A stretch of DNA of 64,000 bases from Fibrobacterota bacterium (GTDB taxonomy: Bacteria > Fibrobacterota > Fibrobacteria > UBA11236). Where the stretch lies: positions 236,414 to 300,413 of the forward strand of contig CANIEU010000001.1 of NCBI GenBank assembly GCA_947466585.1, in the 5' to 3' direction. A program made the translations under genes and the position numbers. Below the pieces are notes generated by a model that was not told the origin of the DNA, did no database searches, and saw nothing but the letters and a program-made list of their open reading frames with translations. Shown in pieces: positions 29,642 through 39,607 of this stretch. The stretch's first letter is position 1, and each line of letters opens with the position of its first letter.

Positions 29642-30103
29642 ATGGAAACGCAAGCCCAGAACCAGACCGACCAGCACGGGTGCACCGAACGCAACCGTCG
29701 GTATATGGATGCGTGGCTCCAACTAATCCGCAGCTACGAGCACTTCCATGGCCAGGTTGCGGCCCTGCTTCAAGTGCGCGGGCTCACCGTTCCCCAGTTC
29801 GAGGTGCTCTCCACCTTATCCTCCACGAGTTGCGCCAACCAGCAGGAGTTGGCCGATCGCCTGCATATGACCAAGGGCAACCTGGTCGGCCTCATCGATC
29901 GTCTCACCGAGCGGGGTTGGGTCGAGCGGGAGCAGGTTCCGGGTGACCGCCGCGTGAACCGTGTGAAGATCACCGAAGCTGGGAAAACCCTGATTCACGC
30001 GGTACTTCCCGAACAAGCGACTGTCGTGGAATCGATGCTGTCCTCCCTGAACGTCACCGAGGTCGAAACCCTGGGGCACCTACTGAAAAAAGCCACGGCC
30101 TGA
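29642..30103 (+). CDS. MarR family transcriptional regulator
   Basis: LTVPQFEVLSTLSSTSCANQQELADRLHMTKGNLVGLIDRLTERGWVEREQVPGDRRVNRVKIT. Confidence 0.93.
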   Translation: METQAQNQTDQHGCTERNRRYMDAWLQLIRSYEHFHGQVAALLQVRGLTVPQFEVLSTLSSTSCANQQELADRLHMTKGNLVGLIDRLTERGWVEREQVPGDRRVNRVKITEAGKTLIHAVLPEQATVVESMLSSLNVTEVETLGHLLKKATA

Positions 30104-30204
30104 AAACCCCTTTTTTAACCCCTTTTTTTAATCAAACCGTTCAACTATAAACCGTCTTTGAAATAACTAATCGACTCACAAACAACCCAACCAAGGAACC
30201 CACC

Positions 30205-30879
30205 ATGATCGCTCCCAACCCCCTCACCAACCCTTCTGATTTCTCTTCGCCGCGTGTCGTGCTCGCTTCTCTGAATTGGCGTTACGCGGTAAAGAAGTAC
30301 GACACCGCCCGCACCATCGACGAAGCGACCTGGGACGTCCTCGAACAAGCCCTGCTGCTCGCGCCCTCCGGTATCGGCCTCCAGCCCTGGAAGTTCTTCG
30401 TCATCGACGACCCCGAACTCCGCGCGCGCTTGCGTGAAGCCTCGTATGGACAGCCGCAAATCACCGATGCATCGAAGCTGGTCGTGTTCGCCTCGCGCGT
30501 CGGATACTCCGAAGCCGATGCGGACCGCTTCATCGCACGCGTCGCCGAAGTGCGCAACCAACCGCTCGAAGCGCTGGCCGGCCTCAAGGCTGCGGCAATG
30601 TCGGTGGTGGCGCGCTCTGAAGCAGACCGCGATGTTTGGGCGGCCAGACAGGCCTACATCGCACTGGGAACCTTCCTCTCCGCGGCAGCGGTTCTCGGTG
30701 TGGATGCTACCCCGATGGAAGGCCTCGATCCCGCGCGCTACGATGAAATCCTCGGACTCCCGGAAAAGGGTTACCGCACGCTCGCCGTTGCGGCCGCCGG
30801 ATACCGCTCGTCCGAAGACAAGTACGGCACGCTCGCGAAGGTTCGCTTCGCACGCGATACCGTCATCGAACACGTGTAA
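30205..30879 (+). CDS. Nitroreductase family protein (NfsB-like)
   Basis: LNWRYAVKKYDTARTIDEATWDVLEQALLLAPSGIGLQPWKFFVI...ATPMEGLDPARYDEILGL. Confidence 0.92.
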   Translation: MIAPNPLTNPSDFSSPRVVLASLNWRYAVKKYDTARTIDEATWDVLEQALLLAPSGIGLQPWKFFVIDDPELRARLREASYGQPQITDASKLVVFASRVGYSEADADRFIARVAEVRNQPLEALAGLKAAAMSVVARSEADRDVWAARQAYIALGTFLSAAAVLGVDATPMEGLDPARYDEILGLPEKGYRTLAVAAAGYRSSEDKYGTLAKVRFARDTVIEHV

Positions 30880-30974
30880 CCGTAAGATGCGGATCGAAAA
30901 CTTCCGCCGCCCTGCATGGTTCGGGACGGTGGGGGTTGTTCCTGCGCGCAGGTGATTTGCACCTTTAACGACCT

Positions 30975-32021
30975 ATGATCGTATTAGGAATCGAAACTTC
31001 GTGCGACGAAACGGGCTGCGGCATCGTCGACGCCGGGTATGCCGTGCTCGGCGAAGCGCTCTACACACAGGCCGCCACGCATGCGAAGTTCGGCGGCGTC
31101 GTGCCCGAAGTCGCGGCGCGCGCACACCTTGAAAAGATTCAGCCCGTGGTTACGGCTGCGCTTGAAGCCGCGCGTTTGAACGCCGGAATCTCGCTCACCG
31201 ACATCGACGTCATCGCCCATACGCGCGGCCCCGGGCTGCTCGGCCCGCTGCTGGTCGGATCCTCGTTTGCGCAGGGCCTCGGGCGCGCGCTCGGCAAACC
31301 CGTGATGGGCCTCAATCATCTCGAAGGCCATCTCGCGTCAGCCTATCTCACCGACCCCACGTTCGAACCACCGTTCCTCGCGCTCCTCGTTTCGGGCGGA
31401 CATACGGAACTGGTGCATGTGGGCGCGAACCTCGAGTTCCGCGTACTTGGTTCCACGCGCGACGATGCAGCCGGCGAGGCCTTCGACAAAAGCGGCAAGC
31501 TGCTCGGTCTCGGCTACCCCGCGGGTGCGGAAGTTTCTCAACTCGCCGAACAGGGCCGCCGCGACGCGCTCGATCTGCCGCGCGCATTAATGGAAAAAGG
31601 AAATCTCGAGTTCTCCTTCAGCGGCCTCAAATCGGCCGTAGCCCGCGCGGCGCAGAAATGCATTGCGACCGGCGGCGAAGACGCCCTGCTTGCGGCGCGC
31701 GCGGATTTTTGCGCCAGCCTGGAAATCGCCATCGCCGATGTGCTCGTGAAGAAAACCGTGTGGGCCATGCGCGATCTCGACGAGACGCAACTCATCGTCG
31801 CGGGCGGCGTGGCGGCCAACTCCTGGTTGCGCGCGCGCATGACGGAGACGGCGCAGCGCGAGGGCTGGAGACTGGTGTTACCCGAGCGCCGCTTTTGCGG
31901 CGACAATGGTGTGATGATGGCGGCGGCGGCGCAGAAGCGTATTCAGCTCGGCAAGTGGCCGCGCGCGCATGAAGCGACCGGCGCATCGATGGGTGTCAGC
32001 GCCGGATTACGCTGGGAATAA
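30975..32021 (+). CDS. tsaD: tRNA N6-adenosine threonylcarbamoyltransferase TsaD
   Basis: VLGIETSCDETGCGIVD; VVPEVAARAHLEKI; NHLEGHLASAYL; GGVAANSWLRARM. Confidence 0.97.
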   Translation: MIVLGIETSCDETGCGIVDAGYAVLGEALYTQAATHAKFGGVVPEVAARAHLEKIQPVVTAALEAARLNAGISLTDIDVIAHTRGPGLLGPLLVGSSFAQGLGRALGKPVMGLNHLEGHLASAYLTDPTFEPPFLALLVSGGHTELVHVGANLEFRVLGSTRDDAAGEAFDKSGKLLGLGYPAGAEVSQLAEQGRRDALDLPRALMEKGNLEFSFSGLKSAVARAAQKCIATGGEDALLAARADFCASLEIAIADVLVKKTVWAMRDLDETQLIVAGGVAANSWLRARMTETAQREGWRLVLPERRFCGDNGVMMAAAAQKRIQLGKWPRAHEATGASMGVSAGLRWE

Positions 32022-32063
32022 AGCTGGAGTAAGGTCCGGAAAAATTCTACGGGCCCCGAGGCG

Positions 32064-32094
32064 AACCCGGACGAGAGAGCCCGTCCGGGTTCTT
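32064..32094. terminator. Bidirectional terminator-like hairpin
   Basis: AACCCGGACG agagagcc CGTCCGGGTT then cttctc. Confidence 0.7.
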
Positions 32095-32101
32095 CTCGAC
32101 A

Positions 32102-32761
32102 TTAATATCGAATCACGAACTCCGTACCCGGTGACAGGCTAGAAAAGCTTTGTCCGTAAAAATCGTAATCCGGATAACCGATATAAAAGCCTTTTCCGGG
32201 AAAGTATCCGCAATCCAAGCGCTCAATGGTATTAGGCCCATTTTTGAGCGCATAGAAGTAGGCGCCGTCATCTAAATACCCATCTTCAAGGGTGTAAGAA
32301 GAAAAGCCGTCACGCAAAATATCCGTCGTGTCGCCGGAGTGCGACTCTGCGCCGTAAAAAGTGCGCCTATCGTCTCGATAGATATAACAGGAGAATACCT
32401 TCGGTTGCTGCAAAGTGGTATAGATGAGGCGGACCCTACCATCATAATCATTGTCGGAAGTGTGGGCCGGCAGATCAGCCGATTTATCCACGGATGTATC
32501 TATCAAAACGAGCGTGTCGTAAAGCGTTTTGTCGGCATAGCTGACCGTGTCGGTCATGAGCAGTTTATGTCCGCCCAATGACGTACGCCACAATTTTTGG
32601 GTCGCCCAAAAATGAGAGAAGGCGTTAATCCGGATCTCGTGGTACTGAATACTGTCGCTCGAAAGATGCGTGGTCGCGCTTCCCTCTGCAGCAGGATCGG
32701 CGACACAGCCGGTGAGCAGCGTGACGGCGGAAAAGAAAAGCGCGGCAAGGGCCTTTTTCAT
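32102..32761 (-). CDS. Putative lipoprotein, unknown function
   Basis: MKKALAALFFSAVTLLTGCVADP lipobox; SD-like ccggagag upstream; extended ORF start at 33187 overlaps the next gene and is rejected. Confidence 0.7.
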   Translation of the reverse strand: MKKALAALFFSAVTLLTGCVADPAAEGSATTHLSSDSIQYHEIRINAFSHFWATQKLWRTSLGGHKLLMTDTVSYADKTLYDTLVLIDTSVDKSADLPAHTSDNDYDGRVRLIYTTLQQPKVFSCYIYRDDRRTFYGAESHSGDTTDILRDGFSSYTLEDGYLDDGAYFYALKNGPNTIERLDCGYFPGKGFYIGYPDYDFYGQSFSSLSPGTEFVIRY

Positions 32762-32849
32762 GGAACTCTCCGGATCAAATTTTACCGGAGATAATAGCTT
32801 CGTTTGACCTTCCCTTTTCGATAATTTGCCCACGGTCCGTTTGAAATGG

Positions 32850-33989
32850 TCAAACGGGAGGCCGTTTCCGTGCGGTTCGGGTAAAGGTCCAGCGCAGCGA
32901 ATAGAGCGCGTACCGCCGCAGCGATCCGCCCGCGAAGGCCCGCGCCACCGCGAGAACATCCCCCGGTAAAAAACGCGAACAGGGCGCCACGCAATACAGA
33001 GGCACCCACGCGTCGGGCGCGAATTTGGACTTGAACGCTTCCAACCCTTCGAAGGAATACCACGGCGCACCGAACCGGCGCACCAAAGCAGACAAGTGAT
33101 TCGGCCATCCGCGCGTACGTACTCCCGAACGCTGCGACAGCGGCGCGAGGCCGAGCGTGGCACGTTCCAACCCGCGCAGCGCCGCATGCCGGAACGCTTC
33201 TCGCACTAACAGTTCCGCACATCCATTGGGCGAGCCCGGAGCACGGATCACCGCATCCACGCGATACACGTCACCGAACAACGCGCGCGATGCCACGAGC
33301 ATTCCCACCACTTCGCACCGACCATGGCATTCCGTTTCCGCGACGAACACGCCTTCGTGCGGCCAGGGAGTCAACAAAAAAGGGGTGGTGAGAAAATGCA
33401 AGGGAGGGATCGGTTTTCCCTGCAGCCACGCATTCATTGCGGTACTCAGGGAATCACGTTCTGCGGCGCGCTCTGCAGAACTCGAAGGAGCTTCGACCAC
33501 ATGCCGGACGCGCACTCCGTGGTTGCGCGCGCGTTGCGCCTGGGTGCGGATCGTAGCAGGAATGCCGGAATCTTCGCGCCAGCGTGCGAGATCGAACAAG
33601 GGTAAATCACCGATGTGCCAACGCGCACACGAACGCCCGTCCTCCGCATTCAAAAATTCGAGGGCGGGTCCGGGCAATCCGAAATGCAGGGGTCGCAGGC
33701 CTGCGCGTCGGCAATCAGAGCTGAATTCCGAAAATACCGCAGCGAGGTTTTCGGGTGCGACGCGCGGTACCCCCGCCGCAACCCGGTAGCCGCGCACGCG
33801 CGCATGCGCGACGCGACCGAGGCGGGATGGCGAGACCCAGTCGATCAGGCCAAGGTGAGCGCCATCAGTGGAACCAAGGGCGGAATCTTCAGTGGCTGGG
33901 AAGGTATCGGGAGCTTCCGCACCGGCACCGTGGAAAAGCGGGAAGATTCCCGCCACGGATGGAACAAGAAGCGATGCCTGATGAATCAC
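32850..33989 (-). CDS. DUF2156 / MprF C-terminal-like aminoacyltransferase domain protein
   Basis: VDAVIRAPGSPNGCAELLVREAF...LERATLGLAPLSQ...RRFGAPWYSFEGLEAFKSKFAPDAWVPLYCV matches the LPG_synthase_C pattern. Confidence 0.82.
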   Translation of the reverse strand: MIHQASLLVPSVAGIFPLFHGAGAEAPDTFPATEDSALGSTDGAHLGLIDWVSPSRLGRVAHARVRGYRVAAGVPRVAPENLAAVFSEFSSDCRRAGLRPLHFGLPGPALEFLNAEDGRSCARWHIGDLPLFDLARWREDSGIPATIRTQAQRARNHGVRVRHVVEAPSSSAERAAERDSLSTAMNAWLQGKPIPPLHFLTTPFLLTPWPHEGVFVAETECHGRCEVVGMLVASRALFGDVYRVDAVIRAPGSPNGCAELLVREAFRHAALRGLERATLGLAPLSQRSGVRTRGWPNHLSALVRRFGAPWYSFEGLEAFKSKFAPDAWVPLYCVAPCSRFLPGDVLAVARAFAGGSLRRYALYSLRWTFTRTARKRPPV

Positions 33990-35338
33990 CGGGATGCGGA
34001 GACTTCGTCGAGCAGTTGTTCCATGCGGCCGGCGGAAAGCAGAACGTCGAGCCGGGCACGGAAAGCTTCGTAGCGCGCGGTTTCTGTGCGGTTGAATGCG
34101 TCGAGATATTTCACCTGTGCGTTGCGTGCCTCCAGATACGACAGACCCCCCGACTTCCAGCGTGTGAACGTGAGCTCGAGATTTTCACGCGCATAGCCGA
34201 TCCCTTCGCGCTCTAGCGTGGCGGCCGAATCGACCGCGACCCAAGCAGAATAGGCGCGTTCGACTTCGGACTCGGCGGCAAAACGTGCTGCGCGCAGGCG
34301 AAGTTCGGCGGAGCGCACGGCCAGTCGGCCGCGCCCTTGCACGCGCCAAGGCAATTCGCCGTCGAACAGGTTGAGCGTCAGTTGCAGCCCCGCGCGCGGA
34401 CCAATGGAACGGGCTTCGGCGGTGTAGCCTACGTCGTTGTTGGCTTGCGCGAAGTTGTAGCCGGCGGTGGCGTCTAGTTTGGGATACCAGGGCGCGGCCG
34501 CCTGATAGAGCGCGACGCTCGCAAGGTCGCGATCCGCCTCCGCGAGTTTGAGCGCGGCCTGCCGGTCTTGCAGGTTCGACTTCAATTCCGTCAGATCGAG
34601 CGGGGCGGCGGGGAGGGCTGCAGTGTCGGCTGCTTCCGTCACCACGGCTTCGCGCCCAAGTGCTGCGGCGAGGGTCAGGCGGGCGGAATACAGCGCCGCT
34701 TCCTGTTGCAGCAGCGCCGCGCGATCGGCATTGCGATCGACCTGGCCCTCAAGCCAGTCGGGACGCGCGGCGGACCCGGATGCGAGGCGGCTTTGCAGGA
34801 TGCGAAACCGCTCGTCGGAGAGACGCAGCAGTGTATCGCGCGTGGTCCGCAGGTTGGTTTGGCGCAACAGGTCGGCGTAGGCGAGTGCGGTGCGGCGAAG
34901 CAGCTCCTCGCGCGCGAGACTTTCCGTAGCGCGCGCCTGATCGCGTTCGAGACGCAGTCGTTTTTGCGCGAGCGGCGCGGAGAACCCTTCGAACAGTGTC
35001 CAGTTGGCGTTGACACCGGCGGACTTTCCTGTGGAGGTGGCCGCGGTGTTTTCGGTGACGGCGCCGGTGTTGGTTTTCTGACGCGTGTCGAGTTCGCTCC
35101 AGGTCAAACCTCCCGAAGCGGTTGCGGTGGGCAGATAACCCGACAGACCTGCGGAGGAGTGCGCGTTCTCGGCGTAGCCGCGATCGGCGTGGGCGGCGAG
35201 ATAGCCGGGGTTGTTCGCCAGCGCTTCCGTCAGTACGGCTTTCAAGGAGAGCGAAGAAAGCGGGTCCGCGCCGGAAACCGAAAGCAACGAGAGAACGAGG
35301 ACGGCGGTCGATCTGTTTTTCCGCAACTTGTTCCGCAT
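33986..35338 (-). CDS. TolC-family outer membrane efflux protein
   Basis: Repeated coiled-coil OEP domains; LSLKAVLTEALANNPGYLAAHADRGYAENAHSSAGLSGYLPTATASGG. Confidence 0.9.
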   Translation of the reverse strand: MRNKLRKNRSTAVLVLSLLSVSGADPLSSLSLKAVLTEALANNPGYLAAHADRGYAENAHSSAGLSGYLPTATASGGLTWSELDTRQKTNTGAVTENTAATSTGKSAGVNANWTLFEGFSAPLAQKRLRLERDQARATESLAREELLRRTALAYADLLRQTNLRTTRDTLLRLSDERFRILQSRLASGSAARPDWLEGQVDRNADRAALLQQEAALYSARLTLAAALGREAVVTEAADTAALPAAPLDLTELKSNLQDRQAALKLAEADRDLASVALYQAAAPWYPKLDATAGYNFAQANNDVGYTAEARSIGPRAGLQLTLNLFDGELPWRVQGRGRLAVRSAELRLRAARFAAESEVERAYSAWVAVDSAATLEREGIGYARENLELTFTRWKSGGLSYLEARNAQVKYLDAFNRTETARYEAFRARLDVLLSAGRMEQLLDEVSASR

Positions 35339-35339
35339 C

Positions 35340-38300
35340 TCAAACATGCTTCGCCTCACGTTCCTTCTTCGACGCGAACAGTACGATCATCGCGGGAATC
35401 ACATACAAGGTCAGCGCCATTCCGAGCAGAAGCCCTCCCACCACGGCGATGCCGAGCGGACGGCGACTCTCCGCGCCCGTGCCGGTGGCCATGGCGATGG
35501 GCAACATGCCCAAGGCTGCCGTGAGCGTGGTCATGAGGATCGGTCGCAGGCGCGCGCGCGAGGCTTCCACCACGGCGCGCTCAAGAGCTAGGCCCTGTTC
35601 GACTTTCTGCCGCGTGAACTCGAGGATCAGAATGCCGTTCTTCGTCACGAGGCCCGCCAACATGATCAGCCCGATCTGGCTGAAGATGTTGAGCGTCTGA
35701 CCGAAGACGAGAAGCGCCAGCAATGCGCCCAGCAAGGACAGCGGTACGGTGATCAGAATGATCGCGGGAGACTTGAAGCTTTCGAACTGCGCCGCGAGCA
35801 CGAGGTAGATGAGGATCATCGCCAACGCGAACACGAACAGGGTGCTCGAGGCACTTTCGGCGAAGTCGCGGGCCGGACCCGCCAACTCGGTGGTAAACTC
35901 GTCGCCGAGTGTTTTGTCAGCGATGCGGCGCATGGCGGCAATGCCCTCGCCCATCGACACGCCCGGAGCCAGGCTGGCGGACACCGTTGCGGAAGTGAGG
36001 CGATTGTAATGGTAGAGCGCCGGCGGCGATGCCTGCTCGCGGGTGGTGATCAGGTTTCCCAGCGGGATAATGCTTCCGTCCGCGCTGCGCGCCTGCAGCG
36101 CGTCGAGGTCAGCGGGAGATTCCCGGCGGGCGTCCGGGACCTGTCCGATGATCTGGAACTGGCGGTTGTCCTTCAGGAAATATCCGAGCCGCGTTTCACC
36201 CAGGCCGAGCTGCAGCGTCTGTGCGACGTTGAAGTACGATACTCCGAGGCTGCGTAAACGGTCCCGATCCACTTCGACCTGCAACTCCGGACGCGTGAAT
36301 TTCAAATCCTCGTCCACGACCGCAAACGCTTTCTCTTCGCGGGCTAGCGCCAGAAAGCGCGGCAGCGCCAAGGCGAGACTGTCGAAACTCGACGCTTCGA
36401 TCACGAACTGCAGAGGTAGAGAATTGCGCGAACCGCCGGTTTGAATGGTTTCGTCCTGGATCGCGAGGATGCGTCCGTCGGTGATCTTCCGCAACGATCC
36501 ACCGAGCGTGGCGACGATGTCCTGCTGCGAGCGTTCGCGCGCCTCGGGGTCGGTGAGAATGACGCGCGAGAAGCCGCCGTTCACGTTTCCCCCGAAACCC
36601 ACGACGGTGAGTACGCCCTCCGCTTCCGGGGCTTCCTTCTTGATCAGGGCGCCGATCCGATCCATGACGCCATCCATGACATCGTAGTTCGTGCCTTCGG
36701 GCGCGGTGACGCGCACGTTGAATTGGCCGCGATCCTGATAGGGAGGCTTGTCCGAGGGGACGCCCCACAAGCCGAGGTAAACGCAGCCAGCGACCGAAGC
36801 CAACACCACGAGGCCCGCCAGCACGCGGCGATGCAGGAACCCGGTGAGACTGCGCGCATATCCTTCGTAAAAACGTTGGAAGGCCGGTTCGGTGCGCTCG
36901 TACAAACGGCTTTGCTTGCGCCGGAGAAGACGCGTCGACAACATGGGGGTAAGCGTCAGCGACACGATGGCGGAAAGAATCACCGAGCCCGCAACGGCCA
37001 AGCCGAATTCGCGGAAGAGCCTTCCCATGAAGCCTTCGACGAAGAACAGCGGGAGAAACACGACGGCGAGCACCGCGGTGGTCGAGATCACGGCGACGAA
37101 AATTTCTTCGAGTCCTTTGTACCCCGCCTGACGAGGTTCCTCGCCCTCCTCGATCTTGCGGTAGATGTTCTCCAGCACGACGATGGCGTCGTCGACCACG
37201 AGCCCGATGGCGAGAACGAGCCCGAGCAAGGTGAGCACGTTGATGGTGAACCCGGCCGCATCGAGCAGAAACAACGAGCCGATCAACGACACGGGGATCG
37301 CCAGAGCGGGAAGCAGCGCCGACCGGAAATCACGCAGGAAAAAGAACAGCACAAGCATGACCAACACGAAGGCGATGCCCAAGGTGATCGCGACTTCCTT
37401 GAGGGAGCTGCGGACGAAGGTCGTGCCGTCGAAACCGATGCCGACCTTGAAGTCGGCGGGCAGGTCCTTTTGAATGAGCGCGTAGCGGCGGTAGAACTCG
37501 TTTCCAATGGCGATGCTGTTCGCGCCGGGTTGGGTAATGAGCCCGAGCCCGACCATCGGTTTGCCGTTCATTTTCAGGATCGTACGTTCGTTCTCGGCGC
37601 CCAGATGCGCGGTGCCGATGTCTCGCAGACGGACGACGCCGTCCCCCTTGGAACGGATCACGAGATCGTTGAATTCACGTTCGGAGCGCAAGCGGCCTGA
37701 GGCCGTCACCGTCATCTCGGTGGTCGCGCCGTCGAGGAGACCGGAGGGCAGCTCCACGTTTTCAGCATTGAGCGCGGACTGCACGTCGGCCAAGGTCAAC
37801 CCGTGCGCGGCGAGCTTGACCGGTTCGAGGTACAACCGCATGGCGTACTTCTTCTCACCCCAAATGCGGACTTCGGCCACTCCGGGAATGGTCTGCAGAC
37901 GTTCGGCGAGGATGGTCCCTTCGTACGACACGTCGAGAATGTCGCGCGTATCGCTTTGGACGGTCATGAGCAGGATGGGGAACGAGTTGGCATCGGCCTT
38001 AGCCACCACCGGCGGATCGGCGTCGGCGGGAAGGCGGCGCACCACGCGCGCCACGCGGTCGCGCACGTCGTTGGCAGCCGCGTCCAGATCGGTCGCGAGC
38101 GTGAACTCCACGGTGATGGCGCTGGTGCCCTGGCGACTCGTAGATGTGATCGAGCGGATACCGTCGACGCCGTTCACAGACTGCTCGAGAGGTTCGGTGA
38201 TCTGGGAGGCGATCACTTCGGCGCTTGCGCCGGCATAGTTGGTGTTCACGGTGATCGACGGCGGATCGACGGCGGGGAACTCACGCACGCCCAATCGCGG

Positions 38301-38387
38301 CACCGCGATCAGACCGAGCACGGTGATGAACAGGGAGATGACCACGGTGAGCACCGGGCGATCGATGCTGAGATGCGAGAGGCGCAT
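35340..38387 (-). CDS. RND efflux transporter (AcrB/HAE1 family)
   Basis: 1015 aa; RLSHLSIDRPVLTVVISLFITVLGLIAVPRLGVREFPAVDPPSITV; GLVVDDAIVVLENIYRKIEEG; GLVTKNGILILEF. Confidence 0.95.
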   Translation of the reverse strand: MRLSHLSIDRPVLTVVISLFITVLGLIAVPRLGVREFPAVDPPSITVNTNYAGASAEVIASQITEPLEQSVNGVDGIRSITSTSRQGTSAITVEFTLATDLDAAANDVRDRVARVVRRLPADADPPVVAKADANSFPILLMTVQSDTRDILDVSYEGTILAERLQTIPGVAEVRIWGEKKYAMRLYLEPVKLAAHGLTLADVQSALNAENVELPSGLLDGATTEMTVTASGRLRSEREFNDLVIRSKGDGVVRLRDIGTAHLGAENERTILKMNGKPMVGLGLITQPGANSIAIGNEFYRRYALIQKDLPADFKVGIGFDGTTFVRSSLKEVAITLGIAFVLVMLVLFFFLRDFRSALLPALAIPVSLIGSLFLLDAAGFTINVLTLLGLVLAIGLVVDDAIVVLENIYRKIEEGEEPRQAGYKGLEEIFVAVISTTAVLAVVFLPLFFVEGFMGRLFREFGLAVAGSVILSAIVSLTLTPMLSTRLLRRKQSRLYERTEPAFQRFYEGYARSLTGFLHRRVLAGLVVLASVAGCVYLGLWGVPSDKPPYQDRGQFNVRVTAPEGTNYDVMDGVMDRIGALIKKEAPEAEGVLTVVGFGGNVNGGFSRVILTDPEARERSQQDIVATLGGSLRKITDGRILAIQDETIQTGGSRNSLPLQFVIEASSFDSLALALPRFLALAREEKAFAVVDEDLKFTRPELQVEVDRDRLRSLGVSYFNVAQTLQLGLGETRLGYFLKDNRQFQIIGQVPDARRESPADLDALQARSADGSIIPLGNLITTREQASPPALYHYNRLTSATVSASLAPGVSMGEGIAAMRRIADKTLGDEFTTELAGPARDFAESASSTLFVFALAMILIYLVLAAQFESFKSPAIILITVPLSLLGALLALLVFGQTLNIFSQIGLIMLAGLVTKNGILILEFTRQKVEQGLALERAVVEASRARLRPILMTTLTAALGMLPIAMATGTGAESRRPLGIAVVGGLLLGMALTLYVIPAMIVLFASKKEREAKHV

Positions 38388-38388
38388 A

Positions 38389-39480
38389 CTAGCGGACCAG
38401 GCGCGGCTGGACCGGCATTGCCGGTTTGACCTGCATCAGCCCCGAGATGAGGATGGTATCGCCGGCGGCCAGCCCCTTCACGGCTTCCACCGATTCGGGC
38501 GTCCGCGTCCCGGCTTGAAAGATTGCGAGTTCGGCAACGCCTCCGCGGATGCGCCATACCTGCGCGCCGCGCGCACTGCCCACCACGGCCTGCGCGGGAA
38601 CCCAAAGAGCGTTGGCTTGGCTCAACGGAAGTTCGACTCGGGCATAAGCTCCCGGGCGCAGTACCCCCCGGGCGTCGTTTCGGGGCGGAGCGGTGCGCGC
38701 GCGCACCCGCAGCAAGCGGGTGCCGGGATCCACACCGGGGTCCACGGCGAACACGGTGGCGGATAGGGTATCGTCCCGTCCTGCGACGGTGAACCGCACA
38801 CGCAATCCCTGGCGAACGAACGAGGCCTGGTTTTCCGGTACCGAAAACTCCACCCGGAAAGAACGGAGATCCTGAACCGTGGTTATGGGAGCGCCCGCCT
38901 GAAGCATGCCGCCCTGGTCAACAGCGCGCAGACCGGCCGCGCCGGCGAAAGGTGCGACGATGCGGCATTTGTCCAAGCGTGCCTTCGCCAACGCGGCGGC
39001 GGCGGCGGCCGTGCTCAAAGCAGCCTCCGCCTCCTCGTATTCGTTGCGGCTGACCGCCTGCGACTGGAAGTCTTCCTTCGCCCGCCGCTCACGGCTCTTC
39101 GCCAGAGAAAGCGCCGCGTCCGCACTCTGCCAAAGCGCTTTCAGTTCGGATTCGTCCAATCCCACGAGCAATTGCCCGGCCTTCACGGGTTCGCCTTCGC
39201 GAAACCCGATTTGGGTGACTTTTCCCGAGATTTCCGCCCGGACTTGCACATCCTGTTCCGCGAGCACGGTGCCGGGAATGACGAGGGCGGATTTTGCGGT
39301 AGATGCTCCCAACACGATCGCGGGTAACTTCGCCGGTCCCATTGCTCCAGCGGCTCCGGCACCGCCGGGCGCGCCCGCGCCGGGGGCGGTTTTATCACCA
39401 CCGCCGCAACCGACGAACCCGAAGGACAAACCCGCAACCAGCAACACGTATCGTGCAAACGATTTTATGGTTTTTTTCAT
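38389..39480 (-). CDS. RND efflux periplasmic adaptor (MFP) lipoprotein
   Basis: MKKTIKSFARYVLLVAGLSFGFVGCGGG lipobox; VRAEISGKVTQIGFREGEPVKAGQLLVGLDESELKA...CRIVAPFAGAAGLRAVDQGGML. Confidence 0.93.
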   Translation of the reverse strand: MKKTIKSFARYVLLVAGLSFGFVGCGGGDKTAPGAGAPGGAGAAGAMGPAKLPAIVLGASTAKSALVIPGTVLAEQDVQVRAEISGKVTQIGFREGEPVKAGQLLVGLDESELKALWQSADAALSLAKSRERRAKEDFQSQAVSRNEYEEAEAALSTAAAAAALAKARLDKCRIVAPFAGAAGLRAVDQGGMLQAGAPITTVQDLRSFRVEFSVPENQASFVRQGLRVRFTVAGRDDTLSATVFAVDPGVDPGTRLLRVRARTAPPRNDARGVLRPGAYARVELPLSQANALWVPAQAVVGSARGAQVWRIRGGVAELAIFQAGTRTPESVEAVKGLAAGDTILISGLMQVKPAMPVQPRLVR

Positions 39481-39607
39481 GGGTCCCAAGGCGGAAAAAG
39501 GCAGGGGAAAGGTTTCGAACGTGGGCGAAATTATAAATCGGCCTCCCCCCTGGCCCCTGCGGTTACACGAAGTTACCAGCGAGATCGCCTTTTCTACCAT
39601 TCGGAGC

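Noticed and set aside
30107-30131. Tandem AACCCCTTTTTT repeat after marR
   Set aside because: Two units of a low-complexity T-rich 3' region; too little to separate from a slippage-prone terminator.
38906-39607. N-terminal extension of the UvrD/PcrA ORF
   Set aside because: It overlaps the antisense adaptor gene and has no helicase similarity; the homologous region begins near 39608.
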